From Candidatus Obscuribacterales bacterium (GTDB taxonomy: Bacteria > Cyanobacteriota > Vampirovibrionia > Obscuribacterales > Obscuribacteraceae): a stretch of DNA of 64,000 nucleotides. A program made the translations under genes and the position numbers. Below are positions 26,457-34,644 of the stretch, one piece after another. Under the pieces are notes generated by a model. The model was not told where the DNA came from and searched no databases. It was given only the letters and a program-made list of their open reading frames with translations. The stretch's first letter is position 1, and every line of letters starts with the position of its first letter. Where the stretch lies: the NCBI GenBank assembly GCA_020634035.1, contig JACKCM010000007.1, positions 310,001 through 374,000 of the forward strand, written 5' to 3'.

Positions 26457-27875
26457 ATGACGTCTACAGTCAAGACAACCGATCGGATTCCTGTAAAGGA
26501 AGCTCTTTGTGAAGAGAGCATCGGTAAGAAAGTGAAGATCTGCGGATGGGTTAGAACCAGGCGAGATTCAAAAGCCGGATTCTCGTTCATAGAATTGAAC
26601 GACGGCAGCAGTTTCAACAGCATTCAGGTGGTGGCACCAAAAGAGCTGGACAATTATGAAAGCGAAATTCTCAACGCCGGCATCGGAAGCTCTCTAGAGA
26701 TCCTGGGCGAAGTGGTAGAGTCGCCGGGTAAAGGTCAGGCTACAGAAGTGAAGGCTGACTCGGTGAAAGTGCTCGGCTTTGCCGATCCCAAAGAGTATCC
26801 GCTTCAGAAGAAAGGCACATCTTTTGAGTTTCTGCGTACCATAGGCCACTTGCGACCGCGCACCAATACTTTTGGTGCCGTAGCGCGTGTGCGCAACGAG
26901 ATCTGTCGTGCCATTCATGAGTTCTTTCAGTCTCGTGGATTTGTCTATGTTCACACCCCTATCATCACCGGTAGTGACTGTGAGGGTGCCGGTCAGATGT
27001 TCAAGGTGACCACCTTTGACCTCGACGATGTGCCGCGCAAAGAGAAGAGCAACGAGATTGATTTCGAGCAAGATTTCTTCGGGCGTCAGACCAACCTTAC
27101 CGTAAGCGGTCAGCTCGAAGCAGAGATCTATGCCACGGCTCTGAGCAATGTCTATACTTTTGGTCCTACTTTTAGAGCTGAGAACTCCAATACATCAAGG
27201 CACTTATCAGAGTTCTGGATGATCGAGCCCGAGATGGCATTCTGCGATCTCGAAGGAGACATGGATGTTGCCGAAGCCTTCCTCAAACATATCTTCTCTT
27301 CGGTTCTGAAAAACTGTCCTGATGACATGAATTTCTTCAACCAGAGAATTGATAAAACGGTTATAGAAACTCTGACTGCGATTGTCGAAAGTGATTTCCA
27401 CAGGCTCTCTTATACTGAAGCGATTGAGATTCTAGAGAAATCTGGGGAGAGTTTCGAGTTTCCTGTTAAGTGGGGCATTGACCTGCAGTCCGAGCACGAG
27501 CGCTATTTGACCGAGAAAAAATTCAAGAAGCCGGTGATTGTCTATGACTATCCCCGGGAGATAAAAGCCTTCTACATGCGCCTCAACGAAGACGGCAAGA
27601 CCGTGCGTGCTATGGATGTGCTGGTTCCTAAAGTCGGCGAGATAATCGGCGGCAGTCAGCGGGAAGAGCGTCTCGATGTTTTGAAAGAGCGCATGATCGA
27701 CTGTGATCTCAATCCTGAAGAATACTGGTGGTATCTCGATCTGCGTCGTTATGGAACCGTTCCCCATGCCGGTTTCGGTCTCGGTCTGGAGAGGACCGTG
27801 CAGTTCGTTACCGGTATGGCCAACATCAGAGATGTGATACCGTTCCCGCGGGCTCCTAAGACAGCTGATTTCTAA
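26457..27875 (+). CDS. asnS: Asparaginyl-tRNA synthetase
   Basis: 472 residues. It charges tRNA-Asn with asparagine in the cytoplasm (EC 6.1.1.22). The N-terminal OB fold (KVKICGWVRTRRDSKAGFSF) binds the anticodon. The class IIb catalytic core has motif 2 (FGPTFRAENSNTSRHLSEFW) and motif 3 (GFGLGLERTVQFVTGMANIR). The sequence PFPRAPKTADF at the end is typical of AsnRS. GAGGAG 6 bases before the ATG is a strong ribosome site. A dedicated AsnRS means Asn-tRNA need not depend on the GatCAB amidation route. Confidence 0.98.
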   Translation: MTSTVKTTDRIPVKEALCEESIGKKVKICGWVRTRRDSKAGFSFIELNDGSSFNSIQVVAPKELDNYESEILNAGIGSSLEILGEVVESPGKGQATEVKADSVKVLGFADPKEYPLQKKGTSFEFLRTIGHLRPRTNTFGAVARVRNEICRAIHEFFQSRGFVYVHTPIITGSDCEGAGQMFKVTTFDLDDVPRKEKSNEIDFEQDFFGRQTNLTVSGQLEAEIYATALSNVYTFGPTFRAENSNTSRHLSEFWMIEPEMAFCDLEGDMDVAEAFLKHIFSSVLKNCPDDMNFFNQRIDKTVIETLTAIVESDFHRLSYTEAIEILEKSGESFEFPVKWGIDLQSEHERYLTEKKFKKPVIVYDYPREIKAFYMRLNEDGKTVRAMDVLVPKVGEIIGGSQREERLDVLKERMIDCDLNPEEYWWYLDLRRYGTVPHAGFGLGLERTVQFVTGMANIRDVIPFPRAPKTADF

Positions 27876-27917
27876 GGCTCTTTTATCTGGCGCGGAGAGT
27901 GATGACTTTCAGGTCGT

Positions 27918-28226
27918 CTAGCTGTTCTTGTTTTCGATTCTGCGCAAATCTTCTTGAATCTGGAGATAGAATCGGTCCAAGCCACCCATTATCACCTGGA
28001 CAGCATTGTGGAGATCTGTTCGCAGCGCTTTGACGTCGGCCTTTAGTGCTTTAACGTCGGAGCATAGCGCTCTGACGTCGGTTCGTATTTGACTGTAGTC
28101 AGTTCGAAGAGCATGCAATTCTACATCTACAGAATCGAATCGCGCGTTTATATAAGAGACTCCATGCCGAAATTCCCTGCGAAATGCCTGGAATTCGGTG
28201 AGTTGAACTTCACTCAATTCGCTCAT
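27918..28226 (-). CDS. Small coiled-coil protein
   Basis: 102 residues from the ATG at 28226, preceded by GGAGGA at optimal distance; an upstream TTG at 28250 is less likely. The middle is a heptad repeat with seven-residue near copies (ALRTDYSQIRTDVRALCSD, then VKALKADVKALRTD), which predicts a long coiled coil. No membrane helix or catalytic motif is seen. Such proteins resemble the variable attachment or oligomerisation stalks of phage or uncharacterised bacterial proteins. The repeat is visible in DNA as GCTTTGACGTCGG-like units. Function unknown. Confidence 0.7.
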   Translation of the reverse strand: MSELSEVQLTEFQAFRREFRHGVSYINARFDSVDVELHALRTDYSQIRTDVRALCSDVKALKADVKALRTDLHNAVQVIMGGLDRFYLQIQEDLRRIENKNS

Positions 28227-28256
28227 TAGCGTATCCTCCATGAAACGCAATTCAGG

Positions 28257-28275
28257 AAGTGGTTAGAAACCACTT
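28257..28275. repeat. Inverted repeat upstream of coiled-coil gene
   Basis: AAGTGGTT, a 3-base loop, then AACCACTT: 8-base perfect arms, 30 bases upstream of the start at 28226. It could be a transcript hairpin in the leader or a small operator. There is no T-run, so it is not a typical terminator. Confidence 0.4.
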
Positions 28276-28377
28276 TCCCGCAACCCGGCTGATCTGGAAC
28301 ATCCGTAAACCATACTGATGTATGCGACTGTAAAAGTCAATTGAATTTCGAATCACCTTTTCTCTATTTGCCGAGGA

Positions 28378-29118
28378 TTAGTGCCCTTCAGCAATATCGA
28401 GAGCGATATCGAGATAGCCACCATCAATTAGAAGCTGAGCTTCTGCGCTGTCTTGCATGACCTCATCGGTGATGGCATCAATGTTGTCGCTTTCTAGATC
28501 TTTTCCGTTCAACTCTTTGACAATTTCTAGCGGGCTTGCGCCGGTCTGGAGCGCGTCCCATGTACGTAGCAAGCGCAAGAACTTATCCGAAGAAACCGGC
28601 GCTTTCTCGTTTTTCTCTACATAGGATTTCTGACGCCCCTTCAACATAGTCTCTATCACACGTAGTTGGTCAGATAGAGGTTTCCTCATGTCGACTATGA
28701 CTGTCTGGTATCGCTCGGGGTCGCTGAAACGTCTGGCATGCTCGTATTGATTTCGACCTTCTCCATTCATGAATTTTCTTGCATTGTGGAGGTTGCTTAT
28801 TAGTATGAGCGAGCCTTTCTTAATCTCGAACTTGCGCACCATTCCAAACGCTGTGTCGTCATCTACATCGGCTACGATCTTGTATCTGGCATCTGAAGGA
28901 TCGAACAGTCTATTGCCCAGGCAGCCATATTTTTCGGCTATCTCTTGCGACATTTTGTGCTTGCCTGTGCTTTTGAGGGCATCATAGTCGTTCTGGTATT
29001 CAGAATTGCGGCGCAGAAACTCCCATTGCCACTGGTTCTCGGGTGCCACTTTCGGGTCCGGATAAAGGCTGGGATCTCGCCAGTCGGGAAGCCACTCGGG
29101 TGTTTTTGCTTTTGTCAT
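28378..29118 (-). CDS. DUF6499/DUF2285-like putative regulator
   Basis: 246 residues, cytoplasmic. The N-terminus reads WLPDWRDPSLYPDP then QWQWEFLRRNSEYQNDYD. That WRD...WxWEFLRRNxxY signature is known to me from transcriptional-regulator-like proteins (DUF6499/DUF2285) of integrative elements. The central part has a strand-rich segment (GSLILISNLHNARKF) and the C-terminus is helical and acidic. GGAGAGG lies upstream of the ATG. No integrase, relaxase or conjugation gene is nearby, so it may be a stranded element gene or a chromosomal relative. The family resemblance is from memory; function unproven. Confidence 0.65.
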   Translation of the reverse strand: MTKAKTPEWLPDWRDPSLYPDPKVAPENQWQWEFLRRNSEYQNDYDALKSTGKHKMSQEIAEKYGCLGNRLFDPSDARYKIVADVDDDTAFGMVRKFEIKKGSLILISNLHNARKFMNGEGRNQYEHARRFSDPERYQTVIVDMRKPLSDQLRVIETMLKGRQKSYVEKNEKAPVSSDKFLRLLRTWDALQTGASPLEIVKELNGKDLESDNIDAITDEVMQDSAEAQLLIDGGYLDIALDIAEGH

Positions 29119-29248
29119 ATCCGGTGGGCCTCTCCTGTGTATGGCAAAACGCTTATCTGAAGGCTCGCAGTAATCTTTTCAACTGCGCCATTGCTAATGA
29201 TAGTGCAGAGTATAAGATAGAGGAAGAGGTAAGCTAGGAGAAACCCGT

Positions 29249-30259
29249 TTGCGTCCAGCCAGGCTTATTCATTTTGAAACTTTGAGTCTATTGCTGGCTC
29301 TGTTCATAGCCTCGTTTTCTCCTGTGCAAGCGGCAGTATACCTGAATGTATTCGGGGCTCGAATTGATAACGGCATAATCACGTATATCAGAGAAAATAG
29401 CTGCGCCTACCAATCCGGTATCAGAAAGGGTGATTTGATAACTGCAATTGACGCGAATACAACTAATTCAAAAAGCGATTCCTGGATAGCCGTTGAGTTG
29501 TTCGGAAAGCCCGGCGCAAAGAAGGTCATATGGGTCTCCAGAGCCGGAAAGAAAGTAAGGTGTGACTATCAATTCGGACCAGATATTCTAATTGATATAT
29601 CTATTTCCTGGATAAATAATTTGATCAAGGATGGTAAGTATGACATAGCAAAATCATGCACTGTGAAGTACTTTTCAGAGCTGCCCGAAAGTAGATCATT
29701 AGAGTTTTTGATTTATAAGATCGAGTACAAAAAGCTCTTGAGTGAGAACAAAAAGTCTGAGGCTAAAGAGCTGGCTCGTAAAGTATTGAACGGTATCAAG
29801 GACCTGACCTACTATCAAGAGCCAGTAATGGATTATGAAACGGTGTACAAAGGTAATTATGCGGCCGATGTGGAAAGAATCAATAACAGGCTAAAAACAG
29901 CACCTGTGGAGATTTTCTTCTGGAATGGCGCAGAGCGGAACAACCCGTTCAGCTACTACAGAAGAGCGTCAGATTTGTCAGAGAATCCCGAGGTTGCATA
30001 TCTTTTGGCGAAAGAAGCGTCGCTTTTTAATTCGCCCAATACTCCTAGTATGGAGTGCCCTTTCATTATCAAAGAATTTCGATATGCACATTCATTGGTT
30101 TTGTTGAAAAAGTATGACGCTGCTCGGCGTCACTACATAAATGCTTTGGACAAGTTGAAGTCAATTGACTATAAAAGAACCTTGCAAACAAAAGTCCTTG
30201 AAAAAGAATTACTGATTGCCAAATCTGATTTAAAAATTCTGTCGTCGCAATCGGACTAG
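29249..30259 (+). CDS. Secreted PDZ-domain protein with helical C-terminus
   Basis: 336 residues from a TTG at 29249 with AGGAG 8 bases upstream. The signal peptide is cleaved near VQA (residue 28). Residues about 30-102 form a PDZ-like fold: GARIDNGIITYIRENSCAYQ, SGIRKGDLITAIDA and a final strand pair ending KKVRCDY. The rest is helical and contains a TPR-like pair (FRYAHSLVLLKKYDAARRHY). There is no protease domain, so it is likely a periplasmic binding or scaffold protein. Its base composition is A/T-richer than the large genes around it. Confidence 0.75.
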   Translation: MRPARLIHFETLSLLLALFIASFSPVQAAVYLNVFGARIDNGIITYIRENSCAYQSGIRKGDLITAIDANTTNSKSDSWIAVELFGKPGAKKVIWVSRAGKKVRCDYQFGPDILIDISISWINNLIKDGKYDIAKSCTVKYFSELPESRSLEFLIYKIEYKKLLSENKKSEAKELARKVLNGIKDLTYYQEPVMDYETVYKGNYAADVERINNRLKTAPVEIFFWNGAERNNPFSYYRRASDLSENPEVAYLLAKEASLFNSPNTPSMECPFIIKEFRYAHSLVLLKKYDAARRHYINALDKLKSIDYKRTLQTKVLEKELLIAKSDLKILSSQSD

Positions 30260-30700
30260 GTTCTGCTCAGTGCCATATTGAGGTACTGTCGTGTATTGCC
30301 ATCCGCTTATGATCAGGTTTGTTCATATGGACTTCTTCTGTCTGATTAATATCTGCTGTTATGTCCTCGCTAGATTTCCTCGGTTTTACTCCGCCGCGAA
30401 TAGAACGTCCAACTAAGCGGGTAGAATTAAGAAAACGTTCTGGGTTGATACGAAGTTACCTTCAGCTTCGATATGATACAGCCTGAACCGGCCATATGCG
30501 GAGGGAGTAAAGCAGATGAGCCATCCAGACTCGAGCCCCGGCAGTGATCAACTAATCGGAACGACTATCGGTGGCCATTACGAGATCCTCTCCATAGTCG
30601 GTGTATAGAATGAGCTAGTAAAATCTGCATAGCCTATGCAATGGCTGCCCGTGCTATCAAGGAGCCAGTGATCACGGTGTTTGTTTTTGAAGGGTAACGG
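30260..30700. other. Intergenic stretch with a kinase-gene stump
   Basis: 441 bases between the PDZ gene and the convergent helicase. The only recognisable content is the 30-codon kinase start at 30516-30608. The 90 bases after it hold short fragments with stops in all frames and no terminator-like hairpin that I can see. Confidence 0.5.
30516..30608 (+). pseudogene. N-terminal stump of a Ser/Thr protein kinase gene
   Basis: ATG at 30516, with a good GAGGGA ribosome site at 30501-30506, opens a frame that ends at TAG after 30 residues. It reads through GTTIGGHYEILSIVGV, which is the usual beginning of a bacterial Hanks-type kinase (G-xx-I-x-x-x-Y-x-I-xx-xx-G-x-G). The glycine loop is cut just before GGMG, and nothing of the catalytic core follows before the helicase gene. 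I infer a deletion or recombination that removed the rest of the gene. Confidence 0.65.
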
Positions 30701-32149
30701 CTACCTAGCCTTTAGCTCACTGCAGTATTCTCTAACACGGCGACTTCTTCTTCTTTTTTTGGAACGACTCGATTTAGCTCTAGGATCAATTTCCGTAATC
30801 CAGTTGGCATCGGGTTTTGTTTGGCTGTGATGAGATTTTGACTTTGGCCGCTGAATCTTGGATTTAGTAGCACCGAACATGTTTCCAGCGCGCTTGGTTT
30901 TTGATCTGGTGGCATCGGATTTTGAATTACTAGTTGAATCAGACCTGGTAGGACGAGCTTTACCCTTAGGTTGCTGTTGCGTCGTTTTTACTTTTGGATT
31001 GCCTGTTTTCGGCTTGGATTTAGAATTGGAGCGGTCTCCACCAGCAATCAACTCTCTACCAATTACCTTTTCAATTTCTCTGACTAGATGTCGTTGGTTT
31101 GAACAGACGAATGAATAAGCAACACCAGAACGTCCTGCTCGGCCAGTTCTACCAATGCGATGTACATAGTCTTCTGCTTGGTCAGGAAGATCATAGTTAA
31201 CGACATGACTAATCTCTGGAACGTCGAGCCCCCTTGCCGCTACATCAGTAGCAACAAGAACAGAGAACTCTCCTTTTCGGTAACGCAACAGAGTCTTTTC
31301 GCGTCTGTTTTGAGATATATTGCCATGAATCTCCTCTGCTGGTACATTCGCTGCACACAACTTCTTGCGGATCCTGGTCGCTTTAGCACGAGTTCTAGCA
31401 AATACCAAAACTGAATTCAAATCAGGTTGTTCCGTGAGCAACTTCAGCAATAACTCTTCTTTATCTGATTCAGCTACAAGAAATGCATTTTGAATGATGT
31501 TCTTGGGTTCAATGCGATTGGTATTAACACGTATGGTGACTGGCTTGGCGAGAAACTCTGCTGCTGCTGATACAATGCCTTTACTTATGGTGGCAGAAAA
31601 CATCAAAGTCTGACGACGATTAGTCATCTTTTTGACTATCTGACGCACCTGGGGCATGAAGCCCATATCTAGCATTCTATCGGCTTCATCAAGAACAAGT
31701 TTTCCTGCACTACTTAGATCGACGTTGCCGCGACCGATGTGATCATTTAATCTTCCGGGCGTAGCGACAATTATGTCCACTCCTCTATCTAAATCTCTTG
31801 TTTGTCTTTCAAAACGGGTGCCACCATATATACAGGCAGAACGTATTCCAGAATTTAGAGAGAAACGCTTAAACTGCTCATGTACTTGAATGGCCAACTC
31901 TCTAGTCGGCACTAGTATGAGAGCTTGAACTGTTTTCTTGCCTTTTGGGATTTGCTTTCCAATCTCCTGAATAATCGGAAGTGCATAAGCGGCAGTTTTG
32001 CCAGAACCTGTTTCAGCCGAGGCCATAATGTCACGACCGCTAAAAATCGCAGGAATAGCCTTGCCCTGGATTTCAGTAGGTTTCTCAAAACCCAGCGTTG
32101 TTAGTGAAGAGGCAATTCTTTCCGATAGCCCTAGATCGACAAATTTCAT
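30701..32149 (-). CDS. DEAD-box ATP-dependent RNA helicase (RhlE-like)
   Basis: 482 residues from the ATG at 32149, where the normal family start (MKFVDLGLSERIASSL) occurs; the frame remains open to a TTG at 32227. Motifs: Q motif GFEKPTEIQ (about 20-28), Walker A AETGSGKT (45-52), PTRELAIQ, DEAD (154-157), SAT (185-187), FARTRAKATRIRK, ATDVAARGLDVPE and HRIGRTGRAGR. It unwinds short RNA duplexes, for example in ribosome assembly or cold adaptation. The last 110 residues are a Lys/Arg/Ser/Gln-rich basic tail, expected to bind RNA. Codon use is A/T-richer than in the big metabolic genes. Confidence 0.96.
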   Translation of the reverse strand: MKFVDLGLSERIASSLTTLGFEKPTEIQGKAIPAIFSGRDIMASAETGSGKTAAYALPIIQEIGKQIPKGKKTVQALILVPTRELAIQVHEQFKRFSLNSGIRSACIYGGTRFERQTRDLDRGVDIIVATPGRLNDHIGRGNVDLSSAGKLVLDEADRMLDMGFMPQVRQIVKKMTNRRQTLMFSATISKGIVSAAAEFLAKPVTIRVNTNRIEPKNIIQNAFLVAESDKEELLLKLLTEQPDLNSVLVFARTRAKATRIRKKLCAANVPAEEIHGNISQNRREKTLLRYRKGEFSVLVATDVAARGLDVPEISHVVNYDLPDQAEDYVHRIGRTGRAGRSGVAYSFVCSNQRHLVREIEKVIGRELIAGGDRSNSKSKPKTGNPKVKTTQQQPKGKARPTRSDSTSNSKSDATRSKTKRAGNMFGATKSKIQRPKSKSHHSQTKPDANWITEIDPRAKSSRSKKRRRSRRVREYCSELKAR

Positions 32150-32347
32150 AAAAATACCTGATGTAGACGTCGACCCTTTGTCCAATCTGCACTTAACATG
32201 CATGCTGCAGAAGGCGCAAATCAGCAAGTGTTAGAGGAAAGCTGAGCAAGAATCTCTGTTAATGATAGGGAAGCGATTATGTCACGGCTTTTTTGGCGAT
32301 GTCAACAATTCCTGAGAGTTTGGACTTCGCGATCTTTACAGCGCTGA

Positions 32348-32668
32348 GCCAAGGTTATCTGTCTTGTCGAGATTTACAGGCACCTGTTAGGAGTTACAGC
32401 TGTTTTTATATCGACTGTTCATGTAACACTGGACGGAGCGCCTTCGAGGAATGAGGCGCGTTTAATATCGTGTAATGACTTTGAGGCAGCTGCCGAACTA
32501 TTTGATGTGGGAGAAAGAGTGTCTATCGTGCAGCTGACCATGAATCTGAAGAAAAGGACGACCATAGCCGCGGCGAGGAAACGCTGGCTAATGCAGATTG
32601 CTAACGATGAGCGGCACAGATACAGTTCGCCAGAACCGTCAAGAATGGCTCCAATACCCATTGTATAG
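32348..32668 (+). pseudogene. Open frame without start codon, possible gene remnant
   Basis: The frame runs 106 codons from after a TGA to a TAG, with protein-like composition (for example DFEAAAELFDVGERVSIVQL then KKRTTIAAARKRW) but no ATG, GTG or TTG near the beginning. It may be the C-terminal remnant of a degraded gene. I recognise no family. Chance openness is possible. Confidence 0.25.
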
Positions 32669-32681
32669 GCCGAAAATGGCA

Positions 32682-32977
32682 CTAATGCAAATGGATAGAT
32701 CCGCTGTCAACGATGTGAGCCTGGTCATGTGTTATGCAGAGGTCTCCATGGTTTGTCTTGATTATGAAAAAGACGTCTTCAGACCAGGGACCGTCCGAAG
32801 TGGTTAGAATCCCTACATGTTGGACGTCTGACCAAAGATATTTTGTCTCATTATTTTCGCTAGAGATCTCGACGATGCCCTCTTCATTCGCTTCATACTT
32901 TGGCAGTCATTTTGTGACTTGCCACCACCCAGGCTCGCGGAGATCTCTTTGAGAATAGCAGTTAGAAATTGCCACAT
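32682..32977 (-). pseudogene. Frameshifted small gene of the W-S-D-V / T-T-x-D-G-P-x-x-D-V-F-F type
   Basis: An ATG at 32977 opens MWQFLTAILKEISASLGGGK. After about 27 codons that frame loses protein character. The frame one base back continues with YEANEEGIVEISSENNE, then YLWSDVQHVGILTTSDGPWS and EDVFFIIKT, to a TAG at 32682. The joined reading resembles small uncharacterised proteins I know from planctomycetes and others, with a W-x-D-V then T-T-D-x-G-P-x-x-D-V-F-W core. A single inserted base near 32895-32905 explains the break. The C-terminus is also shorter than expected. Probably a pseudogene; an assembly error is the alternative. Confidence 0.5.
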
Positions 32978-33173
32978 TGCTTATGCCTTACTGAATCCTT
33001 TGCGATTTGAAACGAGCAATAGATAGTGTTCTTCACGGTTGTTTAGATTATACAATTGCTCCCGCTTTCAGCGTGTGGCACTGCTCCCTGGAAGAGTTGC
33101 TATAATCGCAGCGCTTTGACAGTGGCGGAATTGGGCATGTGATTTAGATCGAGATAGCTTCGGAGCACAGCAT

Positions 33174-33509
33174 TTGAACGCAACCAGGCTGAGTTTTGCC
33201 TCTCTATGCGCACTTGTTGCCCTCGGATTAGGGCTTGAGGCAACTTCTGCACCATATCCAGATGGAGCAAATTATGATTGGTTTGATAGGTGCAGAGATA
33301 AACTGATCAGTACAGCTCGATCTAGTGAAGAGCTCAGTCTCTCAAAAAATAATGTTGTCTCTTGTACATATTCTATTGACCAAGAAGGAAAGATTTATGG
33401 TTTGACGATTTATAAAAGTTCAGGCTCCTTATCTGCAGATCAAGCAGCGATATCGATTATCAGAAAAGCTGCTCCATTTCCTCGATGCTTTTATAAAAAG
33501 AGGTCTTAG
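33174..33509 (+). CDS. 5' half of a frameshifted secreted tandem TonB-C-like protein
   Basis: 111 residues from a TTG at 33174 (CGGAG 8 bases upstream). A signal peptide ends near ATSA (residue 25). It is followed by the first TonB C-terminal-like domain: VVSCTYSIDQEGKIYGLTIY, KSSGSLSADQAAISIIRKAA, PFPRCFYKK. The frame hits TAG just after an AAAAA run (33495-33499). Reading one base back gives EVLVKVLAEFSNGE, which is exactly the final strand the domain lacks, and runs straight into the next frame at 33518. I therefore treat 33174-33949 as one gene of about 257 codons. TonB itself, ExbB and ExbD are absent, so the domain is likely used as a general periplasmic binding fold. Confidence 0.65.
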   Translation: MNATRLSFASLCALVALGLGLEATSAPYPDGANYDWFDRCRDKLISTARSSEELSLSKNNVVSCTYSIDQEGKIYGLTIYKSSGSLSADQAAISIIRKAAPFPRCFYKKRS

Positions 33510-33517
33510 TTAAAGTA

Positions 33518-33949
33518 TTGGCTGAATTCTCAAATGGAGAGATTCGGCAAAAATTTTTCGAAGGTAACTCCCTGCCTCCTGATGACGATCAGAAGAAAGC
33601 TTGGTTAATTAATTGGCGTCGCCAATGTGAGACCAAAATCAAGCTGGCTGGAACGCAAAGAGACCCCTTACATAGGGGAGAAGTTCTAAAACGCTATCAG
33701 CTTAAGAAACCGGTATGGTTGGTCTTTGATGTAAAAGACAATGGACGGGTCTCCAGTCTGGAGGTATTCAAAAGCTCTGGTGATAGCAAACTTGATCTAG
33801 AAGCTATCAATTTAGTCAAGAAGGCCGAGCCATTCAAGGCTCCACCCTGTCCAGTTACAAACAGAATTTTCGTTAAATTCACTGGAGAAGAGGTAGAACT
33901 GGAAGAGGGACATTTTAGCTGGCCATGCACTGAAAATGGTGGCATGTAG
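33518..33949 (+). CDS. 3' half of the frameshifted tandem TonB-C-like protein
   Basis: The frame is open from 33497; the TTG at 33518 is not a convincing independent start (no ribosome site, no signal peptide). It encodes the end of the first domain, a helical linker (DDDQKKAWLINWRRQCETK) and a second TonB-C-like domain: KKPVWLVFDVKDNGRVSSLE, VFKSSGDSKLDLEAINLVKK, AEPFKAPPCPVTNRIFVKF. The two domains align along their length, including the KSSG turn and the A/E-P-F end. If the halves are not joined by frameshifting, this part would be untranslated. Confidence 0.6.
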   Translation: MAEFSNGEIRQKFFEGNSLPPDDDQKKAWLINWRRQCETKIKLAGTQRDPLHRGEVLKRYQLKKPVWLVFDVKDNGRVSSLEVFKSSGDSKLDLEAINLVKKAEPFKAPPCPVTNRIFVKFTGEEVELEEGHFSWPCTENGGM

Positions 33950-34031
33950 TCTTGGCACTGCCTCCTGGAGTTCATCGATCTGCCTCTGATTTGTACCATG
34001 CCTGCTTATTGGATGATATATAATCCACAGT

Positions 34032-34268
34032 ATGACAAGATCTTGGACGGTTTCAGGAATAGGCTTAATCAGTGTACTTCTGCTCGTTTGTGCAGGAGGC
34101 GTTTTTGCCTATAACTACCATAGTCGAATCGAGAGAGTATCAAGGATTATCGCACCATATCGCGTAAACCAAAATTTGAACAAAGCTTCTTCTGGACCTT
34201 ATCGGTGTGACGAACCTCCAAGGAATCGAGTTAGATTAGCCAAGCTCCCTTTGAGTCGTTTACGGTGA
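34032..34268 (+). CDS. 5' part of a probable frameshifted membrane-anchored protein
   Basis: 78 residues. A transmembrane segment or signal (IGLISVLLLVCAGGVFAYNY, about residues 10-29) is followed by a basic region, and the frame ends in TGA at 34266-34268. Skipping one base at CGG-TGA gives RLRETVARSYGITDIVKIDE, which continues into the frame listed next. The ribosome site is weak. No family recognised. Confidence 0.5.
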   Translation: MTRSWTVSGIGLISVLLLVCAGGVFAYNYHSRIERVSRIIAPYRVNQNLNKASSGPYRCDEPPRNRVRLAKLPLSRLR

Positions 34269-34272
34269 GACC

Positions 34273-34551
34273 GTGGCGAGAAGTTATGGAATTACGGATA
34301 TTGTCAAGATCGACGAAGTTACAGGAAGGTACCACTGGCAGCGTATGCAAAACGGCAATGTAGTGGATTCAGACAACCTCAGTGAAGAAGAAGCAAAATT
34401 GATTCTCGAGGAACAATACAATACGTTCCCGGCCTGGCAGTTTGTTTGGTATTTACGAGATAGGATTCGCTCAGATTCTGTTCCCATGATTTCGTTGAAA
34501 GAATCGCGGAAGCTGTGTTCTGAATTCAACGAAAATATGGAGCGAAGTTGA
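34273..34551 (+). CDS. 3' part of the probable frameshifted membrane-anchored protein
   Basis: 92 residues from a GTG at 34273 that has no ribosome site and lies 4 bases after the previous stop. The content is soluble and partly acidic (GRYHWQRMQNGNVVDSDNLS, then EEEAKLILEEQYNTFPAWQF). Beyond its TGA a different frame stays protein-like for about 27 codons (NPNSFDSYTKFFGTPPDGA) to a double TAG near 34630, hinting at a second shift. Function unknown. Confidence 0.45.
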   Translation: MARSYGITDIVKIDEVTGRYHWQRMQNGNVVDSDNLSEEEAKLILEEQYNTFPAWQFVWYLRDRIRSDSVPMISLKESRKLCSEFNENMERS

Positions 34552-34644
34552 ATCCCAATAGTTTCGACTCTTATACAAAATTTTTTGGGACGCCACCAGA
34601 TGGTGCGAATACTCGGACTTCCTTGGTGAAGTAGTAGATGCTGG

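Larger units (their letters stand above)
32228..33173. other. Gene-poor stretch holding decayed coding remnants
   Basis: About 950 bases without an intact gene. Two remnants can be read: an open plus-strand frame without a start (32348-32668) and a frameshifted minus-strand gene (32682-32977). The part next to the helicase (32228-32345) and the part before 33174 show nothing beyond presumed promoters. Confidence 0.5.

Noticed and set aside
32419..32682. 87-residue minus-strand frame
   Set aside because: Composition is not protein-like and it is opposite a better plus-strand reading; no ribosome site.
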